DNA from: Mycobacterium sp.
GTDB taxonomy: Bacteria > Actinomycetota > Actinomycetes > Mycobacteriales > Mycobacteriaceae
Length of the DNA stretch: 53,266 nt
Assembly: GCF_019247615.1 (NCBI RefSeq)
Contig: NZ_JAFBAT010000226.1
Location: 1-53,266, forward strand
Direction of reading: 5' to 3'
The notes under the pieces are model-generated. The model ran no database searches and was not told where the DNA came from. It saw only the letters and a program-made list of their open reading frames with translations. The position numbers were made by a program, and so were the translations under genes. Below, piece by piece: positions 49,927 to 53,266 of the stretch. Each line of letters begins with the position of its first letter. Within the stretch, counting starts at the first letter, position 1.

Positions 49927-49933
49927 TGTCTCC

Positions 49934-51097
49934 ATGACGGACGGCCGGCAGGTGGGGGGGACTCGCAGCTTCCTGCCCGCCGTGGAGGGCATGCGCGCCT
50001 GCGCGGCCATGGGCGTCGTCGTCACGCACGTCGCCTTCCAGACGGGGCACTCCAGCGGCGCCGCCGGCCGGCTGTTCGGCCGCTTCGACCTCGCCGTGGC
50101 GGTGTTCTTCGCGTTGTCGGGGTTCCTGTTGTGGCGCGGCCACGCCGCCGCGGCGAGGGACCTGGCTACCCGGCCCCGCACGGGCCATTACCTGCGGTCG
50201 AGAGCGGTCCGCATCATGCCGGCCTACGTCGTGGCGGTCGTCGTGATCCTGACCCTGTTGCCCGACGCGGATCACGCCAGCCCGACCGTGTGGCTGGCCA
50301 ACCTGACGCTCACCCAGATCTATGTGCCGCTGACCCTGACCGGTGGCCTGACCCAGATGTGGAGCCTGTCGGTCGAGGTCAGCTTCTATCTGGCCTTGCC
50401 GGTCCTGGCGTTGCTGGCCCGCAGGTTGCCGGTAGGGGCCCGCGCTGGGGCGATCTTCGGCCTCGCGGTCCTCAGCCTGGCCTGGGGCTGGCTACCCCTG
50501 CACGGTCGGTCCGGCATCAATCCGCTGAACTGGCCGCCGGCGTTTTTTTCGTGGTTCGCCGCGGGCATGTTGCTGGCGGAGTGGGCCCACAGCGGGCTCG
50601 GCCTGCCGGTGCGCTTGGCGCGGCGGCGATTCTTGATGGCTGTCGTGGCCCTGCTGGCATATCTGGTGGCGGCGTCCCCGCTGGCGGGTCCCGAGGGACT
50701 GGTTCCCGGCACCGCCACCCAGTTCGCGGTGAAGACGGCGATGGGTTCTCTGGTGGCGTTCGCGTTGGTGGCCCCGCTGGTGCTGGACCGTCCCGACACG
50801 CCGCACCGTGTGCTCGGCAGCGCCGCCATGGTGACCCTGGGGCGCTGGTCGTACGGCCTGTTCGTGTGGCACTTGGCCGCGCTCGCGCTGGTCTTCCCGG
50901 TGCTCGGGACGTTCCCCTTCACCGGCCGGATGCCGACGGTACTGGTGTTGACGCTGATCTTCGGCTGGGCGGTCGCCGCCGTCAGCTACGGGCTGATCGA
51001 GTCGCCGTGCCGGGAAGCGCTGCGCCGGTGGGAACGCCGCGTGAGGCCCCGGGAGGGGCAGGACATCGACCGCGAGGCCGATGCGATCGCGCCGTGA
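49934..51097 (+). CDS. acyltransferase-3 family membrane protein (Rv0228-like)
   Basis: 387 residues with about ten membrane helices. The family starts with Leu-Pro-Ala-Val-Glu-Gly-Met-Arg-Ala-Cys-Ala-Ala, Val-Val-Thr-His-Val (His near 33) and Val-Phe-Phe-Ala-Leu-Ser-Gly-Phe-Leu-Leu. Arg-Ala-Val-Arg-Ile-Met-Pro-Ala-Tyr and Trp-Ser-Leu-Ser-Val-Glu-Val-Ser-Phe-Tyr follow. The family moves acyl groups onto exported glycans or lipids. Position matches Rv0228. The frame is open upstream to 49784, but ATG 49934 fits the first conserved motif and the promoter spacing. Its stop abuts the stop of the convergent gene in a TGATCA palindrome. Confidence 0.87.
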   Translation: MTDGRQVGGTRSFLPAVEGMRACAAMGVVVTHVAFQTGHSSGAAGRLFGRFDLAVAVFFALSGFLLWRGHAAAARDLATRPRTGHYLRSRAVRIMPAYVVAVVVILTLLPDADHASPTVWLANLTLTQIYVPLTLTGGLTQMWSLSVEVSFYLALPVLALLARRLPVGARAGAIFGLAVLSLAWGWLPLHGRSGINPLNWPPAFFSWFAAGMLLAEWAHSGLGLPVRLARRRFLMAVVALLAYLVAASPLAGPEGLVPGTATQFAVKTAMGSLVAFALVAPLVLDRPDTPHRVLGSAAMVTLGRWSYGLFVWHLAALALVFPVLGTFPFTGRMPTVLVLTLIFGWAVAAVSYGLIESPCREALRRWERRVRPREGQDIDREADAIAP

Positions 51098-52000
51098 TCA
51101 CGAATGCGGGCCCGTCACCGCGGCATGACCGCTGGCGCCGGTGGAGTCGGCGTCGGCGAGGGCGTCCTGCAGTCGGTCCAGGGGGCTGCCGCCGTCGCCG
51201 GTGCCCAGTCGGTGGCCCGGAAGAGAACCCTGGGATTCACCGTCGGACACCGGGATCCGGTCGGGGCTGATGTCGTTGAGCGCCCCGGGGCCCCCGTCCA
51301 GTCCGGCACGGCGGGACCCGAACGGGGGAGCCGGCGGTGGCGGCGGTGGTGGGGGCGCCGGCGCGCTCATCGAAGGAATCGGGTTCGCCCTTGCCGGCGG
51401 CGCTAGCCGGCTTAGCGCGTCGATCTTGGCGCTGACTCGGGCGGCGGCATCGTTGCGGATGCGGCGGCGATCCGGGTCGGGGTCGGTGTTGTCTTGGAAG
51501 CAGCGCGGTGGCGCACCGAAAATGCTCTGCAGCGCACCGTCGTAGCGTTGCCGGGCGCGCGTCGTGTCGGCGCCGGCCGCAGCGAGGTCTCCCTGGCTCT
51601 CGCGGACCAACTCGAGGTTGATGCGTACCGCGCACGGGTCGGCGCCGCGGGCCAGGGCGGCGGCGAACCGCTCGTCGGCGGCGTCGAGGTTGCCCTCCAG
51701 CGCCGCCAGATCTCCGGCGACGAACGACACGCGGCCCGGGTCGATGTTCAACGCCCGCAGAGCGGAGACGTCGGCTCGCAGGCCATCGACGTCCCGACGG
51801 GCGAAGTCGGAGATCGCGGCGTGGCCGGCCAGCATCTCGGAGACGATCATGACCATCCCGGTCACCAGCAGCAGCGCGACGGGTAGCGAGTACGCGATGA
51901 GCCGCCGGCGCAGCCGCAACCGCGATGGGCCCCGTTGCCACCACGAGGCCAGGCGTAGCCCGCCATGGCGGGCGAGGGAGCGCGGATTACGTTGCAGCAT
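51098..52000 (-). CDS. membrane protein with TPR-like and proline-rich parts (VWA operon)
   Basis: 300 residues. A short basic N-terminus precedes one membrane helix (about 36-58). An external helical region (about 65-165) resembles tetratricopeptide repeats (Leu-Ala-Ala-Leu-Glu-Gly-Asn-Leu-Asp-Ala-Ala-Asp-Glu-Arg-Phe-Ala-Ala-Ala). A stretch of prolines near 215-225 and a polar C-terminus end the protein. ATG 52000 lies inside the end of the VWA gene (14-base overlap), so translation is coupled. The layout (VWA protein plus membrane TPR protein) resembles aerotolerance-type Bat operons; the function here is inferred only. Confidence 0.75.
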   Translation of the reverse strand: MLQRNPRSLARHGGLRLASWWQRGPSRLRLRRRLIAYSLPVALLLVTGMVMIVSEMLAGHAAISDFARRDVDGLRADVSALRALNIDPGRVSFVAGDLAALEGNLDAADERFAAALARGADPCAVRINLELVRESQGDLAAAGADTTRARQRYDGALQSIFGAPPRCFQDNTDPDPDRRRIRNDAAARVSAKIDALSRLAPPARANPIPSMSAPAPPPPPPPPAPPFGSRRAGLDGGPGALNDISPDRIPVSDGESQGSLPGHRLGTGDGGSPLDRLQDALADADSTGASGHAAVTGPHS

Positions 52001-53087
52001 CCGCAGATTCCACTCGTCGGGGTGGGCGGTTGCGGCGGATGTCCCGCAACGTCGGGTAGCTTTCGCCCAGCGCCAACAGGGCAGCCAGCCCACTGAGCAC
52101 CCAATAGAGCTCGGTGCGCTCGATGCCGGTTGATCCCGAATGCGAGTAAGCGGAAGAATCGCGCGCCGCCGAGGCGGTCAGGTCGACGGCAGGCATCACC
52201 CGGGCGATGGAACCCCCGGACACGTTGTCTCGGTGGAAATACGGCACTCCCAGCACGCCGGCGATGCCCCTGAGGGCGTCTTCGTCGAGCCCCGAGTTGG
52301 CCGCGCGGTTGGCGGCCTCGTCCCACTCGTACACGACGTTGCCGTTGAGCAAGGCCTGCGGGACCGGGCCGCCGGCGGGGGTCCCGTAGCCCAGCACCGC
52401 GCCCCCGGCAATCGAGCTGTGAGGGATGTCGAGGCCGCCCTGCGCGGCGCGCGAGCCGCCGGCCCCTTCTCCGAAATAGAACACCAGGTTCTTGGAGCCG
52501 GGGTACGCCTCGCTGGCCTCGGCGAGTTTGGCGCGCAATAGGCCGTTCGCCGCCTCGGCGTTGACCTGGAACATCGCGTCGGGAGGCACCTCGGTGTAGG
52601 TCGACATCCCCCTGACGAGGGGCTCTAGGCTCCACGCGTCGTCGGATAGCGGCCAGTCCAGGCTGGCCGTGGCGGCGAAGCTGATGACGGCGAAGCGGGC
52701 CCCGGGATATTGGTCGACGAGCGCGGCGATGTCGTCGCGGATGCCCGACATCCGCGATCTGGAGTTGCCTGCGTTCGAGCCGTAATCGGTGACGCGCCCG
52801 TCCACCGAGCGATCGACCACGAAGAACACGTTGGCGGCGGCTGCGCGGGCGGATCCGCCCGCGGCAGCCGCGCCGTGCAGGTCGTCGCGCAGGAGGCCGG
52901 GCCGGGCGGCAGCAAGCACCAACAGCAGACCGGCTGCGGTGAGTGCGCTCCAGCGCAGCAGCACCCGCAGAAGCCGACCGCTGCCCGCGCCTGCGAGCAC
53001 CCGGGTGAGGGCGGCCACCCGGATCACGATCAATACCGTCGCGATCGCCAACAACCAGCCCGCGGGGACGATTGGATCGAAGGTCAT
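51987..53087 (-). CDS. membrane-anchored VWA-like protein
   Basis: 366 residues. Two N-terminal helices (about 7-30 and 43-63), an external von Willebrand A-like domain and a C-terminal helix (about 325-345) follow the pattern of BatA/BatB proteins. The metal site begins Phe-Phe-Val-Val-Asp-Arg-Ser-Val-Asp. The usual Asp-x-Ser-x-Ser therefore has Asp at the fifth position, so metal binding may be altered. Ser-Phe-Ala-Ala-Thr and Tyr-Phe-Gly-Glu-Gly-Ala-Gly mark the later loops. ATG 53087 overlaps the stop of the upstream gene by 4 bases (ATGA). Confidence 0.8.
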   Translation of the reverse strand: MTFDPIVPAGWLLAIATVLIVIRVAALTRVLAGAGSGRLLRVLLRWSALTAAGLLLVLAAARPGLLRDDLHGAAAAGGSARAAAANVFFVVDRSVDGRVTDYGSNAGNSRSRMSGIRDDIAALVDQYPGARFAVISFAATASLDWPLSDDAWSLEPLVRGMSTYTEVPPDAMFQVNAEAANGLLRAKLAEASEAYPGSKNLVFYFGEGAGGSRAAQGGLDIPHSSIAGGAVLGYGTPAGGPVPQALLNGNVVYEWDEAANRAANSGLDEDALRGIAGVLGVPYFHRDNVSGGSIARVMPAVDLTASAARDSSAYSHSGSTGIERTELYWVLSGLAALLALGESYPTLRDIRRNRPPRRVESADAAT

Positions 53088-53266
53088 CGGCGCGCCACCG
53101 CCAGCGAGACGAACAAGAGGGTCGCCACGCCCAAGGCGCACAGCAGCGGCACGGTCGGGTGGTCCTCCGGGCGGCGGGTGACGGCGGTGCCGCCGGGCGA
53201 GACCACCTCGGGGGGGCTGGCGCGGATCTTGTCCAGCACCGCGGCCAGTGCCGGGTCGGTGCCGGC
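53084..53266 (-). CDS. C-terminal end of an upstream membrane protein of the VWA operon (partial)
   Basis: The frame is open from the window edge (53266) to TGA at 53084-53086 and gives the last 60 residues. A polar region (Ala-Val-Leu-Asp-Lys-Ile-Arg-Ala-Ser-Pro-Pro) is followed by a membrane helix (Val-Pro-Leu-Leu-Cys-Ala-Leu-Gly-Val-Ala-Thr-Leu-Leu-Phe) and a short basic end. Position and the ATGA overlap suggest the second VWA/BatA-type protein of the same operon. Most of it lies outside the window. Confidence 0.6.
   Translation of the reverse strand, partial: AGTDPALAAVLDKIRASPPEVVSPGGTAVTRRPEDHPTVPLLCALGVATLLFVSLAVARR

Noticed and set aside
1..53266. CRISPR arrays, tRNA or rRNA genes, insertion sequences
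   Set aside because: I saw no spaced direct repeats, no tRNA-like cloverleaf, no rRNA-like sequence and no transposase frame. A covariance-model scan would be needed to exclude small RNAs.

Overview
The window is high-GC actinobacterial DNA from a Mycobacterium outside the M. tuberculosis complex. The evidence is a PPE-SVP protein, a WS/DGAT acyltransferase, a DUF3068 protein, many GTG starts and several promoters that place the transcript start on the first codon. From 27.4 kb onward the backbone follows the M. tuberculosis order Rv0217c (lipW), Rv0218, Rv0219, lipC, Rv0221, echA1, Rv0223c, Rv0224c, Rv0225, Rv0226c, Rv0227c, Rv0228, as I remember that map. Blocks absent from that map are inserted into or placed beside it.

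Region 1 (1-24.4 kb) is a Wzx/Wzy-type exopolysaccharide locus. It has a DUF4832 lipoprotein, a Wzz/BY-kinase-like protein whose Walker A lysine is replaced, a Wzy/O-antigen-ligase-like protein, six methyltransferases, a NodB deacetylase, GT4 glycosyltransferases, a BcsB-like exported protein and a PadR regulator. A compact six-gene minus-strand operon (24.37 to 16.21 kb) reads PPE-SVP, WecG/TagA-type GT, polyprenyl-phosphate sugar transferase, Wzx flippase, GT2-GT4 fusion, GT4. A PPE gene therefore leads a polysaccharide initiation, flipping and polymer-building operon. Its upstream region carries a near-consensus DosR box and several hairpins. This is the best candidate here for an undescribed system.

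Region 2 (24.4-28.3 kb) holds a class III CoA-transferase overlapping a YtcJ-like amidohydrolase, then a LipW-like esterase.

Region 3 (28.5-34.7 kb) is a translationally coupled nitrate/nitrite assimilation operon: a molybdopterin nitrate reductase, an unrecognised 117-residue protein, a NirB-type reductase and a NirD-like Rieske protein. A methyltransferase follows.

Region 4 (34.7-40.1 kb) is the conserved cytochrome b/sulfite-oxidase-fold protein, a small membrane protein, LipC, a WS/DGAT acyltransferase and EchA1.

Region 5 (40.2-42.8 kb) is an inserted regulatory and metabolic cassette: an acyl-CoA/AMP ligase coupled to an unknown 98-residue protein, and a TetR gene coupled to a 42-residue microprotein behind a promoter with a palindromic operator in its spacer.

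Region 6 (43.1-53.3 kb) is an aldehyde dehydrogenase with an exact KstR-type box, a methyltransferase, a GT4, a GT-C-like multispanning protein, the DUF3068 protein and an acyltransferase-3. It ends in a VWA-type membrane operon cut by the window edge.
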